Part shown: positions 1 through 11,654 of the stretch, one piece after another
Layout of the letters: every line of letters begins with the position of its first letter
How positions within the stretch are numbered: the first letter of the stretch is position 1
Source: Celoporthe dispersa
Lineage: Eukaryota > Ascomycota > Sordariomycetes > Diaporthales > Cryphonectriaceae
NCBI GenBank assembly: GCA_016584495.1
Contig: WAID01000004.1
Span: 3,472,001 to 3,536,000, forward strand
DNA length: 64,000 bases
Reading direction: 5' to 3'
Translations under genes and position numbers: made by a program
Notes under the pieces: model-generated
The model's database searches: none
What the model saw: the letters and a program-made list of their open reading frames with translations, nothing else
What the model was told of the DNA's origin: nothing

Positions 1-1404
1 GCCGTCTGTCCCGAAGGTCGAGCTGGCCAGCTTGGGCGAGGGCCGGACGGAGAGATCGTCCTTGATGGGATCGCCTGCCGGACGGGTTGGTCAGTCAAGT
101 CCTTGCTCGTTCGTATATCTCCTCTGACAGTCACCAAACCCGACTGGTTGTAACAACCCATGTTCACTTACCGGAGTTGCCAGTCTTCAGCTGGCCGCCT
201 GTGCTGGGTCCGTCCATGAGCTCCATCAACCCGTCATCCTTCTCATAATAGACCCTGATCGCGTTGGGGTCCGCGCCCGTCGTCACCTCTGACCCGGTGT
301 CCGTGAACGCACTGATCGCCACACCAGACCCGGGCGCCCCATCAGTCGCAGCAATGGCGGGCTGTCCCCACACGCCACTCGTCATATTGACCATCACGAT
401 GGAGCCCTCGGTGTTCTGCCACGTGAAGAAGAGCGCGTTGTCGCAGCTGTCGCACTGCTGCCACATGGCGCTCAGCTGGGAGCCCGGCAGGATAGAAGGG
501 CGGTCCAGCGCCTCGCTGAAATAGCCCTGCTTCCAGCTGGTGGAGTTGGTCGGGTCGGTCGAGAACACCTCTGCGATGGTCAGAGACTTGTCCACGTAGT
601 AGATACTCCACAGGCCACCGTCGGTCGCCGCGGCAAGGGGCGTGCCAGGCAGGATGGTGAGGGCCACCTCAGGCACGGCCGCCGAGATGTTGACCTTGCT
701 CCACGCCTGCGTCGCCTCGTTCTTCACCGCCATCATGAGCGCCGCGCCCGTCTGGCTCGAGGACTGGTACACCACGCCCGCGTACGCCGTGCCGGAGCTG
801 CCGTCGGTCCAGTTCATGGCCGCCAGGTCGGACGCCGCCAGGACAGGCCCGCTGTCCTTCTGCTTCAGCAGCTCCAGGGTTGAGAACTTGGGGCTGGGCC
901 CGTCGTGCGAGCGGCCGTGCGGGAGCGTGAGGAGCAGCGCCGTGGTGAGGACGCCGAAGACTAGAAAGCACGCGCCTGCCATGACCGCCAGGAAGACGTT
1001 CTTGCGCAGGCCGCAGATCCGCCGCCCTTCCCCAGGGATCGCCACCATCCTGCCTGGGAGGGTGGCGCGAGGGCGCCGGCCTTGAGGCTCGCGATCGACG
1101 CGGCGTCGGAGCTGTTGCTGGGCACGGTGTAGAGGGCCTGCGTCTTCCCCTTGGCGTCGACAAAGTAGTACGCCGGTGGTGGTGCGGTCAGCGTGTCGGA
1201 CGGGGACGGAAGCTCCAGCCCTGCCTCCTCATCCTTGGCACTCTTTGGTTGTTGGGGTGGCGGCGGCGGGCTGTCGGGGACGGCGAGGAACTTCTCGTTC
1301 CAGTAGGACCGACGCGGTGGCGGGACGGAAGAGGAGGAGAGTGTGGATGAGTTGACGACCACCTCGAGGTCCGAGAACTGGTCCTTCTTGTCATTTTGGT
1401 CCAT
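1..1404 (-). CDS. Membrane-anchored lectin-like beta-propeller protein, C-terminus beyond window, frameshifted
   Basis: Type II membrane protein. The start is at 1404 (MDQNDKKDQ). About 110 cytosolic residues are rich in Pro and Ser, with a PPPPP run. One hydrophobic segment (FLAVMAGACFLVFGVLTTALL) is followed by an ectodomain with NxS/T sites (NWT, NIS, NST, NMT) and repeated units of the form 'W/YY-D..L.E.F...' and 'IRVYYEKDDGLMEL', as in fungal fucose-lectin-type propellers. One intron at 75-171 (- strand) has donor gtaagt and acceptor cggcag; the next exon (1-74) begins GDPIKDDLSVRP and is cut by the window edge. The cytosolic part (frame ending near 1050) and the TM/ectodomain part (from about 1048 down to 172) are in different frames with no possible intron between them. 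Adding one base between about 1020 and 1075 joins them and fits the intron phase. The lectin assignment is by repeat appearance only; sialidase-like or generic propeller remain possible. Confidence 0.6.
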
Positions 1405-3680
1405 ATCGGCTCCTGCTTAGGCCCCGGGCGGCGTCCACGCCACACGATGATATCTCTGCAGGCTGTTAAGCTGCGACGTTGCTATTTTGGAGGGCCAGCC
1501 CAGCGAGCGACAAGACAGGTAACGGAGGAGCGTGCCGGAAGGGATAAGGAGAGCATGTGAACAGGTCACACGCCAAGCTCGACAGACATTAGAAGGAAGA
1601 TTAAACGATAGGCGAGAAAAGTATTACTGAACCTAGAAGGGAGCGACAGATAGGGAAGCCTAGAAAATCAAAACCACGTCCAGCGCTTGAAGGGGAAGAA
1701 AAGACAAAAAATAAGAAAGGGACAAGAATCTGGACGAAATATCGTGGGTACTAGTAGTAAGAGAAACCAGAGGCGAAGGAGTTCCTGTACTTCAGACCAG
1801 GTCTAGCCAGGGCCGAATTGAGAAAAAGGTTTCTGGATCGTCGGCAGTCCAGAATGCCCCGTGCCGATGTCAAATCGTTCTTCTTTGTTTCCGGATAACT
1901 TGCTAACGGTCCAGCTCGCGGGAGTGAAGGGAGGTGAAAGATGCCATGAGGCCTCACGAGGAGGAGGGTTCAAGGGGGGGAGGGAGGAGGGTGCGAACGT
2001 GAACCTCCTTTGCACATGTATCAGATCTGGTCATGGTCTCAACTAGGTGAAGCGAGGAAAAAGCCAAGCTTTTCTGGTTGAACTCTGAGACGCCTCGGGT
2101 TTGCCAGAAAACAACACAGCCCAACCAGATCGTGTCCTCCGTCTTATAATTCAGCCATGGGATTCTCCGTGAAGAAAACCTGCAATTGCTTCTCAGGAAA
2201 TAAGAACATGCCTTCACCCTTCGCCTCTGAATTAATTTTCACTGCGAGCAGTCAAGCGCCCACGAGTCTCGAGAGAAAGAGATAGAAAGAGAGATGGAGT
2301 TGTCGCTGGTCGAGAGTGGTGGGTCCACGTCCTGCTTCAGCGAGTCCCCGTATTGCTCCACATAGATGTCGCAGATCATTCTCCCGTGCCCAGTCAGAAA
2401 GTCTAGAAGTATGCTTGTTATTGCTATGCTCAAACGTTAGGAAACCTGTTTTCCTCCGTGCTCCTGTTGTGCATTTCGCAAGAGTACTCGAGTATCGTGG
2501 TGATTATGACGGGCCACGCGGAGTCGTGTAATAATAGCTGTCATCAAGCACTCTGAGATGATCCGTTATAAGTACTTACTGTGCAGACTCTAGGGATATC
2601 TGGCCATCGGGATCATGACACCAAGTCAAGCTTGAGAGGAGACTGAGAATGGCCTTTTGGAATTTATTGTTCTAAGTCTTAATTACATGACAATTTGTTA
2701 TGGGCAGAGGTCTCATTCGGGGCTTCAAGATTGAGATCCAGTTTTGGCGCTTAGGGCAGCGGCGTCAAGGTGTCTCCGTTGAGCTCTTCTGGGCTCTGGT
2801 ATGGCCCATCTTGGTATAATAATGAGTCTGTCTTAAGCAGCAGAATAGCATTTACGTATGTAGTTACCAGGCACACTTGACGAAGTAGGTCATAGTGGCA
2901 ACGTTGTGAGACTGGTGCTCACCGGAACTGCAGCTTCTTCACTAGATACTTGATAATATTGGTGTTCAAAGCCGCAAGGATCGAAGCCAAGTTGTCTCTT
3001 TACCCTCAGGGGACCGAATACAAAAGCTGAGGTTGCGTTTATAATACCCGTCTATTAGTCTTCAAGTCTACGCTTGAGAAATCACTGGGGAACAAGTTCG
3101 GCTAAATTTAAATACTGGGCGCATAGCCACGAATACCTATGAAGTGAATCTCGTTTGCCTGTGAAAAGCGTCCATTATTAATGAGGAAAGTGTCTAGGTG
3201 AATGCCACAAAACACAAACGGAAGCCAACAAAGCTTCGGGACCATTAGACATGAATAGTTGGCGCTATAATCACTTTGTCTAAGTAGTTTCCCCGAGTGC
3301 GCTATTAGTTTATACATGATTAACAAGGCGACAGTAATGTAGGACCAAGTCTTCTTTCCCACAACATGCCATTTTCCGGACACAATTATTACTTAGGTAG
3401 CTTTTCCCCTAGTAGTTCTGCATTGACATATAAGGATCTCAGCAATCATATCACCTTACGTACCTCGCATGTTGACTTACGCCAACTCTTCTGCTCATTA
3501 CGCCTTGCAGTTTATTTCATGAATATTATAGCAGCAATCTCCATCGCTACTTCAGACTTCAGCTCTTCTCAACTTGACGTCACTCAAGGTCTGGCAGCAA
3601 ACAGGCAGGTGTTGTAGAGGTGGTGGGCTGATGTCTCGCGAGAACGGCTTTCTTGGATTTATCTTGGGCCTATCCTGTCC
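1405..3680. other. Intergenic, no gene recognised
   Basis: This is about 2.3 kb between the lectin-like gene (upstream side of its start) and the 3' end of a rhodopsin-fold gene. From about 2500 onward it is visibly more AT-rich than the flanking genes. Only short ORFs without family signatures are present. I see no transposon or tRNA in it. The first few hundred bases next to 1404 should hold the promoter of the lectin-like gene. Confidence 0.5.
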
Positions 3681-5278
3681 CTAACCAGTGTCTTTTATCC
3701 TATATGACGTGACGCTCGCTTTCCTCCCCAGAGGCGAGACGTCAATCTCAGCTTTCGTCCCGAATTCCAGTTCCAGCCTCTTGAACGGGTTGACCTGTTC
3801 TGCCACGTACGGATCCCCGTAGTGCTCACTCTGCTTACTATGCAGCTGTAGTATGGAGTCGCTCCTCTGCAGCTCAATGCCCTCGTCTTCCGGGTCGGAG
3901 GATGTCTCGGCCGTATTCCTACGTCGATCCTCGTGTACGATTTTCACCTCGCGTGTCACCAGAATCTGGTTCTGGTGGAGCTGCCGAAGGACGGGCCAGA
4001 AGACAGGGAGGGACGCGGTGATGGTTGCGATGTCCACTTCTAGCAAGGCGAGGACGATCGGCGTGGCGCCGTACCATGTCGGATCGAACGTCGGCTTCGT
4101 CGCAGCTCTCGTTTCGATGATGGATGCCAGGCGCCATATCGACATAATGTTGGCCCTGCAGCAACCGCATTAGTACTGACAGATGATCTCGGCGGGGAGA
4201 GGAGGCAAGCGAGCACTCACAGGCTGCCGATGCCAAAGAGCGACACCAATGACCAGCGCGACACGGTTTCCGGCTTCTTGTTGACCAGGAGGAGAGGCGC
4301 AGCCAAGCCGAGGACGATAATGTCCAGGACCATGTTCGTGGCGGTCAGGTTCGCATAGATCATGACAAAGGGTTCCAGGTAGAGCGTTCCAAAACCGTAT
4401 CGAACAGCCTTCATATCCAGATTCCAGTAGGCCTCCACCGGCCACGTCGGTATCCAGCCCAACACGCTATATGAGAGGGCCCAGGTTGCTACTACGAAGA
4501 TCATGACTTTCGTAGCTTTTCGGAACACAGACCCCTTGTCGTACACCCGGAGGTACTGGAAGAGCAGGGCCAGCTTGATGAGCCCAGCAGATGTTGGATA
4601 GAATGCGTTGGCAAAGTCTTTTGGTCTCTGCCTGTTAGTATCTTCTGAACAAGAGCTTGGGATGCCGCAGCGGGCTGTTGTCACGCGAGGTTGTACGCAC
4701 AGAAAATCTAAATATATAGCGACCCCTCTGTCAGTACAACGTAGCGTCAACAGCACAGTGGCGCGTCATGTAACAGTCTTGTCGTACCTTTAGGTATTTG
4801 ATCATCCCCGACACACCTAGGGACAGGAAATGGCAGCCCAGGCCGCCGTCGACAGTGGCAATACATATTGCAATCGCTCCACCCAGCGTCGAGAGCTGCC
4901 AACTCGGGTCAGAGAGATCCAGTACCCGGCACGAAAGCTTCGGCAGCGGCCAGAGGACCTCGTTGTACTTACAAGAGACAAGGTGATGAACAAGTCATCC
5001 CATCCAGCGGAGTGGAAAAGAAAGAGTCGTGTGTACAGTCTCAGCAAAGCACATATGAACGACAAGACCTATTCATGATCGCCCAGATCATCATCGCGTT
5101 GTCAGCTGTCAGGCCGGCTGGACTGATCCCTAGTCGAGGTTGTTCTGACGTCGTAGTTGAATCCTCCACGTACCATGAAAGTAATAGTAAAGGCAAGGAT
5201 ATTTGACGGGTGGTTGAGCAACGACGGCGCCTCGTTGGAGTTGTCGTAGACACCGATCAGGTCGGTGAGTTTCGTCAT
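3681..5278 (-). CDS. Rhodopsin-fold (Pth11-like) seven-helix membrane protein
   Basis: Predicted plasma-membrane protein of the fungal rhodopsin-domain family that includes Pth11-like receptors. Proposed exons are 5278-5174, 5068-4973, 4895-4788, 4707-4701, 4617-4221 and 4155-3681, giving 395 aa with all phases consistent. Visible landmarks are helix 1 after an N-terminal MTKLTDLIGVYDNSNEA, the family motif AGWDDLFITLSL, a GGLGCHF turn, the 'TSAGLIKLALLFQYLRVY' helix (usual form KLSILxFYxRIF), and several further hydrophobic helices. A hydrophilic, acidic C-terminal tail of about 110 residues follows. All introns have GT-AG borders; one has a clear tactaac branch site. The fourth exon is only 7 nt and is the least certain part of the model. 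No CFEM domain is present, unlike true Pth11. Ligand and signalling role are unknown. Confidence 0.8.
4701..4707 (-). other. Putative 7-nt microexon of the rhodopsin-fold gene
   Basis: The segment is flanked by an atttag acceptor (cta at 4708-4710 on the + strand) and a gtgcgt donor (4695-4700). Including it reads YLK-IFY-FANAFYP across the junctions, which keeps the frame and gives the aromatic loop expected before the next helix. Skipping it breaks the phase. An 11-nt version using the gtacaa donor is the alternative, but it does not keep phase with the aaaag acceptor. Confidence 0.5.
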
Positions 5279-8200
5279 GGTCCTGGCATGCCTGTGGCGG
5301 ACTTCGTGGCTACACCATAAGGGGCTGCTGTCCGTGTCCGGCTGGGGAGGCCATCCGAATGGCCGTACGCAGGTGTGTGTTGCTGTCTTGTCGTCGAGTA
5401 CAACTGCCTACAGCGCGTGAGAAGTGGCAGGACCCTTTATGACGGCTGGACCGCGATGATCGCCGGCACGAGTGTGTGTGAAGCTGAGGTTGAACATGGA
5501 AAGGGAAGCCCAGGCCAAGGGGCATCCATCTTCTTTCAGGTGACCCCAGACGCCTTTGTAAAGAAGTTGTGGACCTCAATTCGTCCCACCCACGCCACCC
5601 TCCTCTCACTAGCCAGGGTTTTTTTTTCCCCCTCCCCTTCCCTCTTCTTAAAGAACAAGGGGGCCCACAGCTTACAAGGACCGAGCGCAGATCAGGTACA
5701 GGATAAGGGGCTTCCATGTCGCTAGCGAGCCCAGAGACGAACTGGTGGTCCGGAAATGCCTGGACTGCCGTACACCCGGCCTGCGTTTCAATATGTGACC
5801 ATCAACCACGGTTGTTCGTGTCTGGATTTGAGTCTCAGCAGCGCATAATCTACCACCGTGATGCTTTGGAGACACAGGTCATGACTCTGTCAAGCATCTC
5901 CGGTGAACAAGCAATATGATTTATTGCGTGGTCCTAGGGAACATGTTCTGATTACAAGCCTCGGCCTCGTGTACGCGCGCATCTCAAAATCTTATCATTG
6001 CACGAGTGAAGAGGTAATCTTTCACAGCAGCCCTCCAGAAGCCACTGAGAAGGCAAACACCACGAGTATGAGCGCACGCTAAGTTCGTGGTCAAACGGAC
6101 TACTGCGTAGCTTCACCACGATGACTGACTCGCAGGTTATCGCCCAACGAGGCTCGTGGCGGTGGCCGCCAACCCGTAAGGGGCGACGTCCATATAATGT
6201 AGCACCAAAAGCGTCTTCAGGGGATTACCTGTCACTGCCCTGGCATATGGGGGTCGATATAGGCCCAGGCGACAGGGGCTGCCTCCTTGAGCCTTGTGTG
6301 GCTTGAGGCGCGTTCCCCAGACTGTAGTGCTTACATGTAGACGAACCCACCCGCTGGACAGCCGCGTCTGGGATCGTGAAGATGCTAATCGGGCAAGACC
6401 TTCGTCGGCTTAGGACTGTCCCGTGTGAAGACCATCATAGTACGTGGTCTTCCCTGGCCGTCCTAGATAAACCTCCGAGAGATTCGAGCTCCACGAGCAT
6501 CTCGTCGTTACTTCGTACCCAGCTTTGCGGCGCCCCTTGCTCGACGGGCTCAAGGCTACGAGGACCAGAAAAACTGGCTGAGGAGCCACACCAGCTAACC
6601 ATAGAGATCAGCGATCTGCATATCACCGGCTATCGGCTCTGGGAGGACCACTCAGCAGCACCTGCGCGTATGCAGGCAATAGGGACTTGGTGCCTGTGCC
6701 CTTGCGGGAACAAGATGGTGGCGGGCTTTTTTTCCCAACCCCGGCTTGTTCCGCCTGGAGTTATGGGAAAAGGCGTTAGGCTGTTGTCAAAGCGCTGCGC
6801 TCCATCGCAGCCTGCTGCTCCGTGCTATCCGGCCAGGGCCACGTTTTGGAGTCCTGGCGTGGGTCTGCACGGCGGAGCTGTGATCGACATCCCACCCGAC
6901 GGGGACTGTGGTTCGAAATGTGGTGTGCTGAGTGAATGCTCAGGTCTGTGGGTATCTCGACGACGATATCCAAAGCGGAAACCATAAGAGACACTGCCTA
7001 GGAATATAATAATTGAGCTTGCTGCAACGTGTCGTGTAGCATGAATATCATGCTGTGTCCTCAAACTTTGGCCATCCTCTGTATAGAGTAAATTCCTGAC
7101 TCGCTGACACCAGAATTTCTACAGGTAGCCCTCTATAACGTCGTCATACTAAGAGCATCGCGATTCAGTTCATCCCAGCTACGATGCTACGAATAGAAAA
7201 TCCCCTCTCCCTCCCCCCAGATTTCTGTACCACGGCCACGGTAGATGACAACATTATGCTTCCAGAAATTATGATCAGACGACACCAGATCAAACCTTGG
7301 TGAATGGTAATTACCTGTTATGATGATTCATGTGCCGGCGGATCTCCATCAGGCATTATTAAGTTCCTGCCGCGAGGGGCCAAATCGGATTTCACTGCAG
7401 ACGAGATGTAAGGAGAGAAAGGAGATTAAAAGAAGCGGCGGAGTACAGTGCTAGTCAGATTTCTGATTAGCAAACATACGTTCCGTGATCCGAACTTGAC
7501 CTGAGCCTGTGGTTGGCTCAAATGCGAGGACCTTTCTTTCCATCTCATGTCTGGTCGAGGCAGTCTGTTTTTCTTTTTTCCATTTTTTTTCCTCTTTCTT
7601 TTTTCTCCTCTTAACCTTCTTGCAAATGGCCGTCAAGTAGACATCCGAGACAGATCGTCATTTCTCCCAAGATTATTGCATGTTGCTCCGCAGTTGGCCT
7701 CTCGGCCACCCCAGACCCCGAAAGAGACATCCCTTGATAGTACGTGTCCCTTGGCGAGACATCAGTCCTCCTCGATCCGTAGCGGTCGTGAGAGTCAGGC
7801 CTAGGCTCTCTCTTACGTGCACAGATCTTGAACTCAAAAAACACTAGGCTTTGTCTCTTATCATATTCTTATTTCGGCCTGACATCTTAAGCCTGCTTGT
7901 CTTGGCCGACCCCGAGCGGCGGGCGAAAAAAAAAGTCTAGCCCCGTGCTTCAGGATGGTGAGAGAGAGAGAGATGGGGACAAGAGACACTTGGCGCTCAC
8001 AGAGGGTCCTGGGAGCGGTGAGCTGGGACAAGACAGCGTTAAGACAAGTGGTGTGGTGATGATGGGCCCAGAAGGCCTTGGTCCAGTGAAGTTCAAGCGG
8101 AGAGGTCAATAACTGCACCTGGTGGCGAACACATTGAATGGCTGTAGTCCCAAAACCCCTCGTACGCCTCCATAGAATCACAGGAAGACCAACTGGATCA

Positions 8201-8413
8201 TGTCTGGGCGGTTCCGATGGAGGAGATTGTGGTATGGTTCAAGGACAAATGTTAAAAGCAGTCGAGGTCACACCCAGGCTTCTCTCCACCATGAGGTCGA
8301 GAAGACGCAGTCTGCCTGCTGGAAAAAGACAACAACAAACCATCTTCATGAAAAGAGAAAGAGAGAAAAAAGAGAAGAAAAAAAAAGAGATCGAGAACCT
8401 AACAGACCTAACC
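5279..8413. other. Intergenic, 3.1 kb, no gene recognised
   Basis: The region lies between two divergently transcribed genes: the rhodopsin-fold gene leaves to the left and the secreted Cys-rich gene to the right, so it contains both promoters. ORFs up to about 200 codons exist (for example 6376-6987), but they have no signal peptide, no recognisable domain and no codon pattern like the neighbours. Pyrimidine runs occur at 5618-5640 and 7566-7615, and purine runs at 8350-8395 just before the start of the secreted protein. Confidence 0.5.
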
Positions 8414-9354
8414 ATGGCCCGTATGCTTACCATGTCTGCTGTCACGGCACAGAAGTTCGTAGTAGTGGCCATCTTGGGCCTCGCGTCGCTCCTCCGGGGG
8501 TAAGCAAGCATGTCGAGCAGACCCCCAACTTCCCTCCCCCAGTGATGGGCGACGGCTCGCGGATACTAACGACGGCCTCCCGGCGCAGCACCACTGCAGC
8601 CCCGCAGCTCAACCTAGGCTGCCCCGTCCCCACGGCCACCGTGACCGTCCTCGACCCTCCCCTCATCTGCCTGGACGAGCGCCAGCTGTGCGCACCCCCG
8701 ACCTCGACCTGCTCACCAGGCGAGCCCGAGGTCCCCATCCCCTCGCAGCAGATGACGCTGACCCAGCTCTCGTGGGACTCGTGCACCGTCCGCATCGAGA
8801 TCGAGGACGTTGTCTGGTGCGGGCTGTGCCCTGTCTGCACCTCTCCTCCGGTCGGCGTGGTGATGACGGTGACCAGCATCATCGGCCTCGGGCCGCGGGA
8901 GGCTCAACAGGAGCAGCAGCAGCAGCAGCCACCGATCCTCAGGCGTGCTCACCAGAACAACCGCAGGCTGAAGCAGCAGCAGCAACAGCAGCAACAACAA
9001 CAAAACATGCACGTCACTGCCGCCGCCAACCACCACCTCGGCGGCCACCTTTTCCCCGGCCGAGCAGCCGGCGGACTCGCACCACTCGCCCCCCGGGTAA
9101 CCCCTAGGCCCTCCTTTCCCGACATGCCCGGTCACCACCACCACCGTCCTGCTTGTCAGAGCACCACGACGGTGTCGACGGCCAAGCCCGCGCCGCCGTG
9201 TTTCTGCCCGCTGGCGCCCCAGGCCTGTCGGGAGGGGTGGACTCTTACCGTTCCGCCCGTGCCGACTTCCACATTTGTGGACGGCTGTGTGGTCTACGAG
9301 GTTGCCGAGCCTGGGTGTCAGTGTCTGGGCTGTGAGCTGATCGGTAGACGGTGA
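8414..9354 (+). CDS. Secreted cysteine-rich protein with polyglutamine linker
   Basis: Two exons, 8414-8499 and 8589-9354. The intron is 89 nt with donor gtaagc, a gatactaac branch site and acceptor cgcag. The product is 283 aa. The N-terminus has a hydrophobic stretch (FVVVAILGLASLL) that fits a signal peptide. The mature part has 16 cysteines in two clusters, residues of about 35-105 and 215-280. They are separated by a basic linker with Q5 (8914-8928), Q10 (8974-9003) and a GHHHHRP stretch. Both clusters end in a similar block: 'WDSCTV..E' then CxxCxxC in the first, and 'VDGCVV.E' then CxCxxC in the second, which suggests an internal duplication. I do not recognise the family. A secreted effector or cell-surface protein is plausible from size, signal and cysteine content, but nothing identifies a function. 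Three in-frame ATGs (8414, 8423, 8432) could each serve as start. Confidence 0.65.
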
Positions 9355-10028
9355 GGCACGGCTGGATAAAGAAAGAGTCGCCCGCAGTCGTTTCCATGTT
9401 GTTATCGAGTGAGTGGGTGGGTTGGCTGACTGGAGTGAACCTGGTCGGTATAAGCATGTTTGAACGGCCAATATGATTAAACAGCTATGGAGACGAAGGT
9501 CTGGTTGTACTGTCAACGCGACACAGTATAGTTGGGGAACAGAGTGCAGATTGAGCTTACAGGCTGAACAAGAAACTTGAGGTCCTCCGTTTGTTTCAAA
9601 CACGGCCACGACAAGCAGAAGGCGAGCGCTCACGCTATCAAGTAATGAATATGCACTGTGCTTAGCGGCCCCCTTTCCGGGCTTCGGCCCTGTACGCAAA
9701 GCTGAGGCCAGGCCGTCTGGTGGTTCCCGGGCCGCATGCGTCATCCATTTTATGCCGTGTAGAAGAGGTGGGGGAAAAAGACCAGATAAAGAAAAGTATC
9801 TATTGGGCAGACACTTTGTAGACACAGGACCTGTTGGTCACAGCGCCACAGCAACCCTTCATGAGCCTACGCCTTGTCTCGAAGGGCACGCGCTCTTGTA
9901 TAACCAGAAGAGGAGAGCTCAGCCCTGTATCACAGCCTCCCGATTCTATCCAGACCAGGCTGCGCCTGCACAAGAACAGATCTGTCTCTGGCGCTGCAGT
10001 GGGCCGTGGGATGGGACCAACGACCATC
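9355..10028. other. Intergenic, 0.67 kb
   Basis: The region holds the 3' end of the secreted protein gene and the promoter of the DHH gene, which is transcribed in the same direction. No ORF in it shows a domain and no RNA gene was recognised. Confidence 0.5.
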
Positions 10029-11437
10029 ATGAAGAGGGCGGCAGCGACAGGAGCAGGCGGGCCGAGGCCCAAGAACAGGCGGGTGGAGCTGCCAGAGTAC
10101 CACACCACGCCATCACTGCGGACGGACTCGGGAGAGACTATATGGCCTGCACCTCGAGACCAAATAGACACGGCCCGGGAATTCATACGAGAGTGGTGAG
10201 TGAAGCTAGAGAGAGAGAGAAGGAAGGAGAGAGAGGTGTTCGCTGCCGCATAATCATTCCCGCCTTCTGACCCGCGCGCGTGGTAGTGTCTCGGCTGGTA
10301 AAAAGACACTGATCGTCCCGGACAAAGATGCGGATGGCCTGGCGTCTGGTGCCATCCTGCAGAGGACACTGGTGCTGCTCGGGCTTGATGCCAGACTCAT
10401 CGCCGCGCATCTGCTCCAGAAGGGCAACAGCGTGCACGACGAGGCGGAGCGGGCCGCCATGAGGGCCCACGACCCGGCGTACATCTTCGTCCTCGACCAG
10501 GGCTCCAGGAGATCCCCAGCCGTGGTAGACAGCCCGCATCGAGCACTGGTCATAGACCACCACCAAGCGCTCGAGGACGAATTTCCCGAGGGCGCGCGGC
10601 ACGTCACGGCGTGTAACAGCCCGCCGGTGGCGACCAGCTCGCTGCTCACGTATCTCATCTGTCGGGAGCTGCACGGCGAGGTCGAGAGCCGCTGCGGCTG
10701 GCTCTGCATCATGGGCACGCACGGGGACCTCGGCAACTCGCTGAAGTGGGAGCCGCCCTTTCCAGACATGAAGGAGGCCTTCAGGAGATATACCAAGAAG
10801 GCGCTGAACGAAGCAGTGTCGCTGATTAATGCGCCGAGGCGGACGGCGGCGTTCAACGTGCCTGCGGCGTGGGCTGCGCTGGCCGCCGCCCAGTCGCCGT
10901 CGGACCTCCTCCGGGACAGGGAACTCCCTGGCGGCGAGGGCAGAAGTCAATGCCGAGGTCGAGCGGTGCACGCACACGGCGCCCAGGTTCAGCTCGGACG
11001 CCAGGATGGCCGTGTTCCGGATCAGCTCGGCAGCGCAGGTGCATCCCGTGATCGCCACGAGGTGGGCCGGGTATCTCCGGTCGGCCAAGCTGGAGGTCGT
11101 CATGGTCGCCAACGACGGATATTCCCCAGGCCTGGTGAACTTCTCATGCCGCATACCGCGGACGGCCAGGGCAAGAGATCCGCCCGTCAACATCATAGAG
11201 ATCCTCCGTGGCATCGCGGCGAGAGCACCGGACGAGACCCTGCGGGCCAGGCTGGGGGAGTCGTTCGCCCGCGGTCATAAAGAGGCCAGCGGTGGCATCG
11301 TCCCGGCGAGGGAGTTCGAGGAGCTGCTGGAGGTTATGGGCGTCGGGAAGAAGCCCGAGGGCGCAGCGGCGACGAAGAGGAAGGAAGATACCAAGCCGGG
11401 GAACACAATCACGAACTATTTTTGTAGAAAGCCATAG
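10029..11437 (+). CDS. DHH-family phosphoesterase (RecJ-like), one frameshift
   Basis: Exons are 10029-10195 and 10287-11437, with donor gtgagt and acceptor gtggtag. After removal of one base the product is 438 aa. The metal-binding motifs of the DHH superfamily are visible: DKDADGLASGA (residues about 68-78), VIDHHQA (D146-H147-H148) and GTHGDLGN (D203). A DHHA1-like C-terminal part contains 'GLVNFSCRIP' followed by 'VNIIEILRGI'. The family hydrolyses phosphodiester bonds in single-stranded nucleic acid or small nucleotides; the substrate here is unknown. The extreme C-terminus, TITNYFCRKP, resembles a PCNA-interacting (PIP) box. The frame breaks near 10918-10932: reading 'LLRDRELPGG' ends in one frame and 'LAARAEVNAEVER' continues in the next. 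One extra C in the CCC at about 10925-10928 explains it, and no intron of adequate size fits. An upstream in-frame ATG at 10011 is less likely. The gene converges on the Pop4 gene, 217 bp apart. Confidence 0.8.
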
Positions 11438-11654
11438 CCACCAGAGGGCAGTATGATCACCCTGGCGCTCCCGAGGGACAGACGGTGAGAGTCAGCACCT
11501 TGAGTACAGCCTTGCCAGGGATAGAGCACAGAGGAGTTGGGATTTACATACCGGATGTAGCCTTAGGACTTGTGCGCATCTGAACTCGCCCCCCTCCCCC
11601 CTCTAACCTTCCCCACCATCCTCGTGCCCTCATCGTGTTGTACCTGTGTCTTGC

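Noticed and set aside
2500..3640. AT-rich stretch considered as a RIP-mutated transposon
   Set aside because: No terminal repeats, no transposase or reverse-transcriptase traces in any frame, and the AT bias is modest.
6376..6987. ORF of 203 codons on the plus strand
   Set aside because: No signal peptide, domain or codon pattern like the true genes, overlapped by open frames on the other strand; probably chance.
8914..9003. Polyglutamine segment considered as a repeated RiPP precursor core
   Set aside because: The repeats are simple Gln runs without Lys-Arg cleavage sites or repeated core peptides, and the gene is 10 kb from the UstYa-like gene.
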